A stretch of 40,114 nt of DNA from a virus. Both the position numbers and the translations under genes were made by a program. Of this stretch, positions 8,462 to 17,876 are shown one piece after another. The notes under the pieces are model-generated. The model was not told the origin of the DNA. It saw only the letters and a program-made list of their open reading frames with translations, and made no database searches. Within the stretch, counting starts at the first letter, position 1, and the number at the start of each line of letters is the position of its first letter. The stretch lies in IMG/VR virus record IMGVR_UViG_3300037041_001268, positions 1 to 40,114 of that record; one strand, given 5' to 3'.

Positions 8462-11400
8462 TTAATTAAATGTTACTTTCCCGTTGAAGGTGTCTTTTTT
8501 ATTATTCAAATTGTTATTTGAATATAAGTCTTCTATTATTTTATTTTTATCGTTCACGTTTTGCGTTACGTTAGTGTTATACTTACAAGTCTTAACTGTA
8601 TTATCAGGTAATGTAAATGTTGTTACCGTTTTAAATCTTGATCCGTATATTGTATCGGTTTCGGTTTTCGTAAATTGTCCGTTGAAAGATGTATTTGTAT
8701 CAGTACAGAAAACTCCATATTCTTCACAAACCGTTTGTACTTGCGCAACCAACGCCGGATTTTTCATTACTTCTTCACCACTTGTTAAATCAATTATTAC
8801 CGATGTTAATAAACTTGGATTAGTAAATAATGGTGACATCGCAATATAAAATCTATTGTTAGGACAACTATCACCAAAAACACTTGTACCTCCAAAATTA
8901 AAGTTACACCCATTACCACTATTTAAACTCGATGTACTAGGGTCAAAGAACTCGGTACTAATATCTAATTCCGTTAGTATATCTTCAAACTCTTTTATCG
9001 CTTCAGGGACTTTAACGGTAAACACATTTGATAATGAACCTTCAGTTGTTGCCGGAGCAAAGAATGTATCACCACTTAAGTCATAAAGTTTTGGCTTGTT
9101 GTTTGTATTTAATTCGCCATCAAGTTTAAAAGCAACAACATCTAATTGTCTGAAAATGTAATTTAATTCAGTTTGATTTTGTATGATGTTATTTGTGTTA
9201 GCATTTAAAACATCTAAGATTGCACCTTGTCTTTGATCCGCAAGAGTTTTTAACTTGTCTTGTATTTCTCTTTTTTGTTTGTTTGTCATACCTTGACCAT
9301 CTTCTATCAAATCTTTTATAATTGGCGAATCTTCATCATCAATATCCTTTTTAACTTTTTTGATGAGGTTTTCAACATAATCTTGGTATTTGTTGTTTTT
9401 ACCAAATAAAGTCGTTTCTTTTTTATCGTTTGTATAAACCGAAACATTACCTTTAACATATGATCTATCTTTCAAATACAATTGTAATACACCATAATTA
9501 TAATCAGTACTGATCTTTTCTAAAGAATCATAATACGTGGTGAAGTAGCCTCGTAAACCATCTTGTAATGATGTTAATAGAGGTGCGTAATCCATATCAG
9601 TATCACTTGCAATAATACCTACAGTACTTCCTCCCCTTTTAGGTTGTACACTATTAATTTGTGCCTGATTCGAAGTTGTTACTGGTGGTAAACCATTTGT
9701 TATTTTTTCAACAACATACTTATCTAACTTACTCGTATCTTCAGTTGGTGTTGCTCTTTCGTCGTATATTTCAGTATTTGCATAATAATTAAATGACAGA
9801 GCGTTTTGTAATTCTTGTACGGGTTCTTTTATACCCATACCACCGATTATATTAAAACTTAAAGTTATTTTTGCCAACATAGGTTGTATACCAATACCTT
9901 CAGGGTTTAAATCTAAGTGTAATGGTTCATAAGAAATACCCAGACTTGTTGGTACTATTTTAGTATTGTAGAAGTCACCAACTCTTAATACTAATATTGG
10001 GGGTGCACCAAATGAAGTATTTAAAGCGTCATTATATTTTGGTCTACCGTCAGGTCCAATCACAGGTATTGTTTGACCCGGTCTTGTACACTGTTGTAAG
10101 AATGTTAATCTCGAATTTAAACCCTCAGGTGTCATGGAGTGGAACGCAGGACTAAAGAATTTGATTTTATCTTTGATTGTATCATAAATCATAGGATCGG
10201 TCTCTTTAATCACTTGAAAGTAATCACACTCCGTGAATAAGTTTCTTAGTATCTTTTTAGATATACCTTCCTTAATTTTTTGTTCTATAGTTATTTTTGG
10301 TTCAGGTTTAATACTTTGAGTTTGTCCCGTTAATATATTCTGTGGGTTTGGTGTTGAGCCATCATCAGGATTTGGTATTGGGTCAGGGTCTTTTACTATT
10401 TTTTCAGGAGGTACTGTTGCTACAATTTTTTGGATCGAAACTCTTCTACACGCCATTGCAGGTATACTATACCACTGTGACTGACTATTAACCTTATTAG
10501 GTGTTGTTGTTAAGTTTACAATATCGTCGGTACAATTTACCTGAGCGGATAGTATATCTCCACCAGAAGACGTAGTTACAGAAATATCGGTTGTGTCTCC
10601 AGTAGTTGCATCGGCATCCTTTTTTGTTTTAGGTATTACTAACTGTTCTCCACTACCTTTGAAGGTCATAGTAAATTTTTGTGAGTCGGCATATTTTTGG
10701 ATGGTGTCACCGTTTGATAATGTATATGCCAACATCCATTTCTTAACTGAATCATTTCTTCTTTCAGAAAGTTTTTGGTTGTAACTAACCTTTGCAGGTG
10801 CAGATGCAGATCCAATCATATCGATTGTAATAGAACCACCTTTAATTAATACTTCATCTATTTCCTTCATCAATCCGGTTTGGATGGTATTAAAGTTTCC
10901 AGTAATCACATCACTGAAGAATTGTGGAATACCTGCTTTTTGAAACTGTTGTCCACCTGAGGAAACTGTTGCCGGTGCTTCAGATTGATATGTAGTGTTT
11001 TGTAATCCTATATATTCATTATAATATACATTATATGGTGATGCCGCAGTTGTACCAGGATTACCTTTAGGTATATCATTTTCAAAATAAAAACCATAAC
11101 CAACATACTTACTTAAGTCAACATCGGTAGGTTTTGTATTTTCCGCAGTTTCTGTTCCTGTTTCTGTTGTATTTGGGGTTCCGTCACCACCAGTTGCTTT
11201 ACCAGGTTGTTTTGTTACCGGGTCTTGAGGTATACTTTCAAATACTTGTATTTGTTCCTCAGTTGTTAATCTTGGGTTATTCAAAATTTGTTGATATGTA
11301 AATAAATCTTTTGTTGGTATCATATTAAATTTGATACCCAACTCGTATAAGTCATACTTAGTACAACCAGCAAAGAATGAGTCCACAACACTTTGTACTC

Positions 11401-13540
11401 GCTCTCTACCAACACCTTTCATTTGTTTTTCAATTATTGTGTTCAACATAGAAGGGTTGTCAACAATAATAGTCCAATTTAAAGAACCTGATCTACTAGT
11501 ATTTTTATAAGTATAAATCGGTTCAGGTCTACCTAAAAAGAATGTTGAGTTAAAGTCAGGTTTTGCATCATCAGAGAATTTTAAATCATACGGTGGAAAC
11601 CACATAATTCTACCACCATTAGGTCCTTTTTCACAAACAGGTAAATCATCATAAGTATAACCTGGTCTGTCTGAAGTTCTCCACGCTAAATTCTCAATAG
11701 AGAACATGTACTTCTTAACTTTACCGTCAACGATATTTGTTGAGCCAGGATTTCTTAACGGTGCAATGTTTAAGTTATAGGTATTATCTAATACTGAGTA
11801 ATCAACTCTTCTACCTTCTGTGGTAATACCGGCAGATTTTTGTAAGTCAGCATAGGTGTAGTAAGGTGTATCTTTTTGGAAAACTCTACAATATTCTAAT
11901 CCCGCTTGTGTTCCGTCAGCTTGATTGACATAAGAAAGAACCATAGAACCTTTTGTCATTTCCTTATATCCATCGTTGAATACTTTAGAAACTTGATTAA
12001 TTGCAGTACCTACATGTTTTAATCTCGCCTGACCTTGTACTTGGTCTGCGGAATCAACAAGTCTTTGTGTTTCATATAAAATAGAACCAGGTCTAAACGG
12101 AATATCAACAGATTGGTATCTTAAGTAATCAGCAGATATTTGATTAAAGTCGTCATCTAAACTACCGGCACCACCACCCTGTGTTGCTCTAAAACCTGCG
12201 TTACCTTTATATTTTGGTGATGTCCAAACTAATTGACCTGAGGTTCCTCCACCGTCACTATAAGATCTACCCGCTAAACCAAAATTGAGTAAAGTTTCAT
12301 TTCCTTCATAAAGGATTGCCAATTCTTGTGGTCCGTAAACAATACTTTGTTGTTGGACTCCGAATTGGTTGACAGGAACTTGGTTTGGCGGTCCATCGAT
12401 TTGTGATGGTTCTGCATTTTCATTACCAACATAATATCCTGAAGATTGAGCCCTGTCTTGGTCAAATAACCTATTGACCGCTGCAGAAGCACCGGCAATT
12501 AATCCACCAATTAATCCTCTATTGTATGCCGGTCTATATAAGTTATAATCTAATGCCGAAAATAATGCCGATCTCGTACCATTACCCGTATTTGCAACAA
12601 AAACTTCAGATGGACTTCTATATTTGTTTAATATTGGTGCTAATAAACCACCCGTTAAACTATTCGCTACTCCTAAAGCAGCCTCAGTTTGAGGACCATT
12701 TATTGGATTATCGTCATCAAAGTAATCACCAGGTATAAATGAAACAGGAAAATAAGTACCTGTTAGTCTGTTCGCTAATGATACCGCCGCTAAAGCAGGA
12801 TTTTCAGGTACAGTAATTCTCCAATCTCGAATAAAGAATGGTTGTTGTCCCGAAGCCAATAAACTTGCGGAGAATGGATCCGATATAGTATCAAGATTGA
12901 TAACTCCTATCGTCGCCTGTTGTAGTTCTTGCGCAACTCGTTCTTCAAACGCAAATTTTAATTGTGAGGCACCAATTTTAGCTAAGAAACTATCTGAAGA
13001 TAATGGTCCGTTTGATCCGATTGGGTCGTCTTGGAATACAACATTAAATGTTGGGTAAGATGAGTAACTATAATAACCCGGATCCCAATACGGTTGGTAA
13101 ATATTACCTGCGTTTTGTATATCAGTGATTATTACTAAGTCTTTATAACCACCACTTGGTCCCCACTTATTTGTTACATAAGCAGACTCAATATAAAATT
13201 CATTTACGATATCTAAAACCGTATCAATCGGTTCATAAGGACCTTGATTGGTTCCTTCTGGATTATTTGTTGACGCAACAGAATTAATCCCAATTGGGTT
13301 ACTAAAACCACCTTCAGGACCATATTCATTTAAAGGATAAAGATCTTGAGCAAATAAGTTGGTGGATACATAATTATTTGGTGAGTCAATAACATTATTC
13401 ACTGAAAGCACAACTTCATAATCAACGGGATTACCTGGTGATGTGTATGTTCCAGGAACATTATATGGTGTTAAATTCTTAACTAATAATTGTTTCCTAA
13501 AAGCATCTGAGTTACCAAACGATAAAAAACTTTCAGACAT
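8462..13540 (-). CDS. giant baseplate protein with an OmpA-like domain (1692 residues)
   Basis: A structural protein in the tail block, between the tape measure and gp53-like genes. Residues about 665-720 (SRSGSLNWTIIVDNPS) and 1175-1235 (LRVGDFYNT, AKITLSFNIIGG) look like tube-cap or baseplate beta domains of the gp48/gp54 kind. Residues about 895-1040 read as an OmpA C-terminal-like domain: GGSITIDMIG, then NQKLSERRNDSVKKWM, then GSGEQ, then CRRVSIQ, the order of the family's GHTD, NxxLSxxRAxxV, GxGE and NRRV blocks. The GHTD block is GSAS, so peptidoglycan binding may be altered or lost. Mid-protein and C-terminal segments are low-complexity and Asn/Thr-rich. It has its own start-site motif 11 bases upstream of the ATG. 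Structural role likely; exact baseplate homologue uncertain. Confidence 0.6.
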   Translation of the reverse strand: MSESFLSFGNSDAFRKQLLVKNLTPYNVPGTYTSPGNPVDYEVVLSVNNVIDSPNNYVSTNLFAQDLYPLNEYGPEGGFSNPIGINSVASTNNPEGTNQGPYEPIDTVLDIVNEFYIESAYVTNKWGPSGGYKDLVIITDIQNAGNIYQPYWDPGYYSYSSYPTFNVVFQDDPIGSNGPLSSDSFLAKIGASQLKFAFEERVAQELQQATIGVINLDTISDPFSASLLASGQQPFFIRDWRITVPENPALAAVSLANRLTGTYFPVSFIPGDYFDDDNPINGPQTEAALGVANSLTGGLLAPILNKYRSPSEVFVANTGNGTRSALFSALDYNLYRPAYNRGLIGGLIAGASAAVNRLFDQDRAQSSGYYVGNENAEPSQIDGPPNQVPVNQFGVQQQSIVYGPQELAILYEGNETLLNFGLAGRSYSDGGGTSGQLVWTSPKYKGNAGFRATQGGGAGSLDDDFNQISADYLRYQSVDIPFRPGSILYETQRLVDSADQVQGQARLKHVGTAINQVSKVFNDGYKEMTKGSMVLSYVNQADGTQAGLEYCRVFQKDTPYYTYADLQKSAGITTEGRRVDYSVLDNTYNLNIAPLRNPGSTNIVDGKVKKYMFSIENLAWRTSDRPGYTYDDLPVCEKGPNGGRIMWFPPYDLKFSDDAKPDFNSTFFLGRPEPIYTYKNTSRSGSLNWTIIVDNPSMLNTIIEKQMKGVGRERVQSVVDSFFAGCTKYDLYELGIKFNMIPTKDLFTYQQILNNPRLTTEEQIQVFESIPQDPVTKQPGKATGGDGTPNTTETGTETAENTKPTDVDLSKYVGYGFYFENDIPKGNPGTTAASPYNVYYNEYIGLQNTTYQSEAPATVSSGGQQFQKAGIPQFFSDVITGNFNTIQTGLMKEIDEVLIKGGSITIDMIGSASAPAKVSYNQKLSERRNDSVKKWMLAYTLSNGDTIQKYADSQKFTMTFKGSGEQLVIPKTKKDADATTGDTTDISVTTSSGGDILSAQVNCTDDIVNLTTTPNKVNSQSQWYSIPAMACRRVSIQKIVATVPPEKIVKDPDPIPNPDDGSTPNPQNILTGQTQSIKPEPKITIEQKIKEGISKKILRNLFTECDYFQVIKETDPMIYDTIKDKIKFFSPAFHSMTPEGLNSRLTFLQQCTRPGQTIPVIGPDGRPKYNDALNTSFGAPPILVLRVGDFYNTKIVPTSLGISYEPLHLDLNPEGIGIQPMLAKITLSFNIIGGMGIKEPVQELQNALSFNYYANTEIYDERATPTEDTSKLDKYVVEKITNGLPPVTTSNQAQINSVQPKRGGSTVGIIASDTDMDYAPLLTSLQDGLRGYFTTYYDSLEKISTDYNYGVLQLYLKDRSYVKGNVSVYTNDKKETTLFGKNNKYQDYVENLIKKVKKDIDDEDSPIIKDLIEDGQGMTNKQKREIQDKLKTLADQRQGAILDVLNANTNNIIQNQTELNYIFRQLDVVAFKLDGELNTNNKPKLYDLSGDTFFAPATTEGSLSNVFTVKVPEAIKEFEDILTELDISTEFFDPSTSSLNSGNGCNFNFGGTSVFGDSCPNNRFYIAMSPLFTNPSLLTSVIIDLTSGEEVMKNPALVAQVQTVCEEYGVFCTDTNTSFNGQFTKTETDTIYGSRFKTVTTFTLPDNTVKTCKYNTNVTQNVNDKNKIIEDLYSNNNLNNKKDTFNGKVTFN

Positions 13541-13551
13541 ATTGTTTTATT

Positions 13552-13560
13552 TTATAAATA
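13552..13560 (-). promoter_or_regulatory. phage start-site motif TATTTATAA
   Basis: Minus-strand TATTTATAA lies 11 bases before the ATG of the 1692-residue baseplate gene. There is no Shine-Dalgarno sequence in the A-rich gap (AATAAAACAAT). Confidence 0.6.
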
Positions 13561-13581
13561 GGTGTTTGGTATATTTTTTTA

Positions 13582-15423
13582 TTAGTTTTTTGATCCAACC
13601 ATAGCACTTGGTGCATTTGGATTTTCTATTGCCTTTTTAAGTAAATCTTTACCCTCTGCGGTTTGAGTAAGATAATTAACAATATCACCTTTAATAGCAT
13701 TCAAATCCATATTTTTAACGTTGTCATTACCATTTATAGTCATATTGAAATTCACATCTGATTTAGTTTCAATTTTTTGTGGTTGTGAATACGCTTCTTT
13801 AAATCGGTTACTTATATCAGTAAGTGTGGTTGTAAGGAATTCTTGTGATCCTGCCTTTATTCTTTGTTCCGTAACATCTAGTGCAGCTAAAAAGTCTTTT
13901 GTTGAATCTTTTTGCATTTGCTCATTACCAGTTACACCACCAACAATATAATCTTCCATCGGTTGTCCAATTGCTGTAAGAGTTTGTCTTGTTCCTTTAG
14001 ATGATACACTATTTGCAATATTTCTCGATAAGTCTACTTGAGCACCCATAACAGTAGTAAACATCTTTTCAAGTGGTTCAGTTGTTGCCTTACCCATTCT
14101 TATACCACTAATCGCACTTTTTGTGTTTTGTTCGATTTGTTGACTTACACTTAATTGTGCCTTTGCAACTTCTTCGATTGTCATACTATCTTCTTCTTGA
14201 GATTTCTTCAAACTTTCAATATCCGTAGCGGTAAGTTGATCTACTTGTTTTAATTCTACTTCACCAGTCTGTTCATTTTTAACATTAATTTGAGCTTTAC
14301 CGTCTTTCAACTGAGCCATTCCCGCAATCATTTCTTTTGTTTCTTGATCTGTTGCTAAAGAAGGGAATTGGATTTGTTTCATCTTCATATCAAAATCAGC
14401 AGCTTTAATAGACATTGATGCCAATTCTTCTACAGGTATTTTCATTTCTTTCGCAATCTCCCTCAATCTTCTTTTAGATCCTGGCATTATTTCAAACTGA
14501 CCATTCGCCTCATTAAACTTAGTAAACTCTTTGGTTACGTTAATTATTTCTTTTTGTAAGCCTTCAGGGTCATTCGCGGCTAAGTCCATTGCTTTTAATG
14601 GATCTAATAAACCACTAGCGGTCACACCAAGTCTTTGTAATCCTGCTGCCATCTCAATAGCACCTTCAGGATCAAAAATTTGTTCAGCAAAATCGAAAAC
14701 TCGATTCATACTGATACCAAGTCTTTCTGAGGTTACCGCCATCTTAGCCAGACCTTTAACACCATTATCAAAATTATAAAGATTTAAACTACTGAGATTT
14801 GCAGATACTTTTTGTGAAACTGCAGTTGCAGAAACACCAGCACCTCTCGCAATATCCGTTACTTCTTTCATTCGATCACCAACATCATAAACTGATATAC
14901 CAACATCTCTAAAATTAGAAGCTAGTTTACCCGCCTCAATACCCGATATTTTAGCAGCCGCAGATATTTCGGTAATCGCTTCAGTACCTAAAACGGCATT
15001 ACTACCCATACTTTCCATAACCTCACCTATATTTTTAACCGCTTGTTCTTCGCTAATACCCATTTTTGTTAATTCAGGTATTGTATCGGCAATAATTTGT
15101 TTGTAACCTTCTAATTGTCCTTTGGTTGATGCAAATGTATTTTGTAAACTAGTTGCTCTATTATCTAATTCTTCAAATGGTCCTGGATCAAATGGTGATG
15201 CCATCTGCTTAACCATAGATTCAATTGTTTGTTCTGTTCTTTTAGCAATAGTACCAACATTCATAGTCCAAGTACCTATGTATTGTTCGTTTTCGTCGTA
15301 TAATGATTTAGTGTTTGAGGAAAGTTTATCACTTTGCTGATTTATTTTTTTATATTGTTCAGCTTGTTGTTGTAATAATTTATTTTCCTTCTCTAAAGCC
15401 TCAATCCTTTCTTTATCAGTCAT
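13582..15423 (-). CDS. tail tape measure protein (gp29-like)
   Basis: A 613-residue, mostly helical protein, close in length to T4 gp29 (590). Residues 1-50 are a coiled coil (EALEKENKLLQQQAEQ). Residues about 130-330 are rich in small residues with repeated Ala/Gly/Ile patterns (AAAKISGIEAGKLASNF) typical of tape measures. The tape measure sets tail length inside the tube and needs a dedicated chaperone. The gene immediately upstream is a gp26-type gene with a probable frameshift extension, which is exactly where tape measure chaperones lie in tailed phages. The start ATG follows the motif TATTTATGA by 13 bases. Confidence 0.75.
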   Translation of the reverse strand: MTDKERIEALEKENKLLQQQAEQYKKINQQSDKLSSNTKSLYDENEQYIGTWTMNVGTIAKRTEQTIESMVKQMASPFDPGPFEELDNRATSLQNTFASTKGQLEGYKQIIADTIPELTKMGISEEQAVKNIGEVMESMGSNAVLGTEAITEISAAAKISGIEAGKLASNFRDVGISVYDVGDRMKEVTDIARGAGVSATAVSQKVSANLSSLNLYNFDNGVKGLAKMAVTSERLGISMNRVFDFAEQIFDPEGAIEMAAGLQRLGVTASGLLDPLKAMDLAANDPEGLQKEIINVTKEFTKFNEANGQFEIMPGSKRRLREIAKEMKIPVEELASMSIKAADFDMKMKQIQFPSLATDQETKEMIAGMAQLKDGKAQINVKNEQTGEVELKQVDQLTATDIESLKKSQEEDSMTIEEVAKAQLSVSQQIEQNTKSAISGIRMGKATTEPLEKMFTTVMGAQVDLSRNIANSVSSKGTRQTLTAIGQPMEDYIVGGVTGNEQMQKDSTKDFLAALDVTEQRIKAGSQEFLTTTLTDISNRFKEAYSQPQKIETKSDVNFNMTINGNDNVKNMDLNAIKGDIVNYLTQTAEGKDLLKKAIENPNAPSAMVGSKN

Positions 15424-15436
15424 TACTTCTTTTATT

Positions 15437-15445
15437 TCATAAATA
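15437..15445 (-). promoter_or_regulatory. phage start-site motif TATTTATGA before the tape measure gene
   Basis: Minus-strand AATATTTATGA lies 13 bases before the tape measure ATG. It begins right behind the stop codon of the frameshift extension (15449-15447). Confidence 0.5.
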
Positions 15446-15446
15446 T

Positions 15447-15602
15447 TTACTTATTGGTTTTGATTTCCTCAATGTGTTTTTGCACTAAATACTTACGAAC
15501 ATATGTTGGCATATTCATAAACTCAGAATATTGAGTTCTGAACAATCTTGAAAAATAATAAAATTCATCTAATAATGTTGTCTTATACTGATAAGAAAGG
15601 CC
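15447..15602 (-). CDS. +1-frame C-terminal extension of the gp26-like protein (frameshift product)
   Basis: After the site at 15601-15609 the +1 frame runs open for 51 residues (GLSYQYKTTLLDEFYYFSRL at the start, then FMNMPTYVRKYLVQKHIEE) and stops at 15449-15447, filling the gap up to the tape measure gene. The frame has an in-frame TAG shortly upstream and no ATG until residue 29, so the simplest way to express it is a +1 ribosomal shift from the upstream gene. This would give a product of about 301 residues. Its position and size match the T part of the lambda gpG/gpGT tail-assembly chaperones. The alternative is an independent TTG start just before the site. No promoter or ribosome site supports that, but it is not excluded. 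Confidence 0.7.
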   Translation of the reverse strand, partial: GLSYQYKTTLLDEFYYFSRLFRTQYSEFMNMPTYVRKYLVQKHIEEIKTNK

Positions 15603-16353
15603 GAAAAAATTCAACCCCAAAAGTGATATCCACTACCACTTTTTCTCCTGACGGGGCTATAACTTCTTTTGATAGATCTAATCTTGGTTCGTTATTAATT
15701 AAAAATCTCCTAATGTGTTTTGAATCTGCGATCGGCATTTGTTCAACAAACATACTGATTTTACTCTTATCATCATCCCCATCAATAGATATAATGTTTC
15801 TAAGTAATCTAGTTGTGATAACAGGTGCAGTTCTTTCAGAAGGATAGGATTTAACTATTCTATCTATTTCAATTTTATCACTTATGGTTAATAACTTTAA
15901 AACCACTTTCTTTTGTGAAACAGGAAGTGTTGTCTCAAAATACCCGTCTTCATTTGGTTCCACTTCTGTTTTTTTATAATTTAACTCATCGAGTAAAATT
16001 GTTGTTGTAAATCTTTCTTCAGTTTCAGGATCTACAGCAATAATTTTATATTCAGGACCAAACGAAGTGTTTCGTAAAAATAATAAGATCGCTTCAATAT
16101 CACCGTCTAAAAGTTCTTCAGGTCTAATATCTCTTTCGTAGACCTTATTTCTCAATAAGGGTAATACAATACCTTCATTTACATTCTTTTTAAAATCAAT
16201 TTCCGCCAAAATATTTTCATCAGCGGCAGTTAGATAACCAACTTTAATCGATTTCTTTTTAGATTTGTAAAACTTACCTTGTGTTGGTAATTGAATTACG
16301 TCGTGAGGTAAATTAAAACCTTCTAAACCTGCAGCATATACATCTTGTTCCAT
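15583..16353 (-). CDS. gp26-type baseplate hub / tape measure chaperone-like protein
   Basis: A 256-residue protein with the features of the T4 baseplate gp26 family: an N-terminal LPTQGKFY motif, then KVGYLTAADENIL, then a helical region with DGDIEAILLFLRNTSFGPEY. The family acts in hub assembly and occupies the same place, just before the tape measure, as tail-assembly chaperones of other phages. The frame-0 ending is short (RPFLSV after the TTT TTT CGG site), which fits a dual-product gene. Of its 13 Arg codons, 10 are AGA, one AGG, one CGA, and the only CGG sits at the shift site. Upstream is a degenerate start-site motif (TATTTTTAATTATAAAAG) that overlaps the T-run of the tail tube terminator. 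Confidence 0.7.
   Translation of the reverse strand: MEQDVYAAGLEGFNLPHDVIQLPTQGKFYKSKKKSIKVGYLTAADENILAEIDFKKNVNEGIVLPLLRNKVYERDIRPEELLDGDIEAILLFLRNTSFGPEYKIIAVDPETEERFTTTILLDELNYKKTEVEPNEDGYFETTLPVSQKKVVLKLLTISDKIEIDRIVKSYPSERTAPVITTRLLRNIISIDGDDDKSKISMFVEQMPIADSKHIRRFLINNEPRLDLSKEVIAPSGEKVVVDITFGVEFFRPFLSV
15601..15609 (-). promoter_or_regulatory. probable +1 ribosomal frameshift site TTT TTT CGG
   Basis: In the frame of the gp26-like gene the minus strand reads GAA TTT TTT CGG CCT. A P-site Phe tRNA on TTT can move one base forward onto TTC while the rare CGG codon stalls the A site. Influenza PA-X uses the same logic at TCC TTT CGT. A shift here joins the upstream protein to the open 51-residue frame. 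Confidence 0.6.
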
Positions 16354-16373
16354 AAACTATCTTTTATAATTAA

Positions 16374-16412
16374 AAATAAAAAAAGACCGTAACTAGTAAA
16401 GTATACGGTCTT
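16374..16412 (-). terminator. rho-independent terminator of the tail tube gene
   Basis: A perfect 9-bp stem (AAGACCGTA/TACGGTCTT, 16383-16391 and 16404-16412) with a 12-base loop is followed on the minus strand by a T-rich run. It lies about 24 bases after the tail tube stop codon. Confidence 0.8.
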
Positions 16413-16435
16413 ATATAATTTGTATATAATATTTC

Positions 16436-16924
16436 TTAGTAAACTAAGATACAACGGTCCATTCTCATGTTTGCGCTGATTTTAGCAACCCCATCATTTG
16501 AATATGATAGTGATCCTCCATCATATCCTGTTAAGTATGTTCCTTCTAAAATCCATTTCTCAACAACAACTCCTGTTGGATCTAACATTTCAAGATCAAC
16601 ATTCTTTTTATAACCTGCAGCGTAACCCATACGACCTGTTACTGACTCAGCACATAAACGTATCCATTCCATTACAGCTTGTGATGCCGAAGGTCCGATT
16701 GGATCACGGAAAGTCACTGGAAGTTCACCCCACTCAAAACGACCTGCAACATATGTTGAAGTATTTAAGAAGTCAATCTTAGTTGTGTTGATAGTTAGTT
16801 TTGGTCTTGATGTTGTCTCAACGTACCACTCATTAATACCAAGTGATGATGGAAACCTCAAAATCCATCGGTTCTCCCTTTTCGGTTCGTAAGGGATCGG
16901 CATTTTCATTAACAAATCAGCCAT
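16436..16924 (-). CDS. gp19: tail tube protein (gp19-like)
   Basis: At 162 residues it nearly equals T4 gp19 (163). It builds the inner tube of the contractile tail as stacked hexamers. The sequence has the tube-fold pattern: an N-terminal NRWILRFPSSLGI strand, WYVETTSRPKL, the conserved VTFRDPIGPSASQAVMEW segment, then LEMLDPTGVVVEKWIL. It is flanked by the sheath and tape measure modules as in T4. It has its own start-site motif (31 bases upstream) and its own terminator, consistent with high-level late expression as a single gene. Confidence 0.9.
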   Translation of the reverse strand: MADLLMKMPIPYEPKRENRWILRFPSSLGINEWYVETTSRPKLTINTTKIDFLNTSTYVAGRFEWGELPVTFRDPIGPSASQAVMEWIRLCAESVTGRMGYAAGYKKNVDLEMLDPTGVVVEKWILEGTYLTGYDGGSLSYSNDGVAKISANMRMDRCILVY

Positions 16925-16955
16925 ATCTTATTTTTTTCTTTTTCTTTTATTTTTA

Positions 16956-16964
16956 TTATAAATA
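16956..16964 (-). promoter_or_regulatory. phage start-site motif before the tail tube gene
   Basis: Minus-strand ACTATTTATAATAAAAATAAAAG. The motif is 31 bases from the ATG, farther than in most other copies, behind a purine-rich leader. Confidence 0.55.
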
Positions 16965-17024
16965 GTGCGAAATAAAAAATTTTCTATTTACTTCAAATAT
17001 TTTTCAAGTTATACATTTACTAGG

Positions 17025-17046
17025 CAAAACTAAATTAGTATTTAGT
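17025..17046 (-). terminator. weak hairpin terminator after the HAD-phosphatase gene
   Basis: A 7-bp stem ACTAAAT/ATTTAGT with a 4-base loop (17029-17046) includes the stop codon. On the minus strand it is followed by only four T. Confidence 0.4.
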
Positions 17047-17862
17047 CTTCTTTCCTCCTCCTGTATGATAAATTTCTAAACCAGTTTTATCATCAAAATG
17101 TTTCTTCATCGCTTGAACATTTCTTAAGTCATCATCTGAAAAACCGATATAAGGAACAAAATAATTACTAATCTTATTTTTCATAAATGCCTTTTCTTGC
17201 AATCTTCTAGAAAGATTTTGGACGTATGTCATAAATTCTTTCATTGCATCAACTTTAAGTTGTTCAGGATTGGCGGCAGAACCTTGTCCGAAACTTACTG
17301 GATGATAACGGTTCATATCTAAGTAAGATCTAAGAAGTTCCTCATCAGACAAATCATCTTCATCTGCAAGTTCTCTATATTTTTTCAGATTTTTAATTAA
17401 TTCTTTTTCACTTAATCCGTGTTTGTTTTTCTTAATTAAGTTGTAAACTGCATTTTTAAGAACTGAAGGAGTGTGTCCCCTTGCTGTGATGATTGAAAAA
17501 ATAGACCCGTTATTGACCGCCTCAACAAAATCACTCCATGCAGGTCCTGTAGGTGCTTTCATCGCGTCCTTTAAAAACCCTTCATCACCAGGTACGTTGA
17601 AGTCTCTAAATGGGTTTTCATCAAAACCTACTATGGTATGTCCCTCATATTCGAAGGGTTCTTTACCGATTTCAGTTCTGTATTCTGCAAAATCTTCTGT
17701 TGACATACCAACAACCTTACCTTTATCATCTTTGGTATAGATTTTAGTTGGCATATACATAAGGTTATCATCCCAGTCAAAAGCATAATACTTCATTGTG
17801 GGTTTCATCTGATCGTGAATGATCTCTGAAATGATCTGTTTAACAATTTTTTTATAATTCAT
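17035..17862 (-). CDS. HAD-superfamily phosphatase-like protein
   Basis: A 275-residue protein with the HAD motifs in order: motif I FDWDDN (nucleophile D29, acid/base D31), motif II IITARG (T126), and motif IV GFSDDDLRN (D243-D245). Between them lies a helical insertion (about 140-230) acting as cap. HAD enzymes remove phosphate through an aspartyl intermediate. In phages they act on polynucleotide ends or nucleotides, but the substrate here cannot be read from sequence. It sits between the sheath and tube genes with its own start-site motif 14 bases upstream. The N-terminus (KIVKQIISEII) is a short amphipathic helix resembling capsid-targeting sequences. The motif assignment is firm; the role in the virion or cell is unknown. 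Confidence 0.75.
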   Translation of the reverse strand: MNYKKIVKQIISEIIHDQMKPTMKYYAFDWDDNLMYMPTKIYTKDDKGKVVGMSTEDFAEYRTEIGKEPFEYEGHTIVGFDENPFRDFNVPGDEGFLKDAMKAPTGPAWSDFVEAVNNGSIFSIITARGHTPSVLKNAVYNLIKKNKHGLSEKELIKNLKKYRELADEDDLSDEELLRSYLDMNRYHPVSFGQGSAANPEQLKVDAMKEFMTYVQNLSRRLQEKAFMKNKISNYFVPYIGFSDDDLRNVQAMKKHFDDKTGLEIYHTGGGKKTKY

Positions 17863-17876
17863 ATAAATAAATATCT

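Noticed and set aside
2596-13951. Several 60-120 codon plus-strand frames opposite the baseplate and tape measure genes
   Set aside because: No family resemblance, no start-site motif, and they lie wholly inside clear minus-strand genes.
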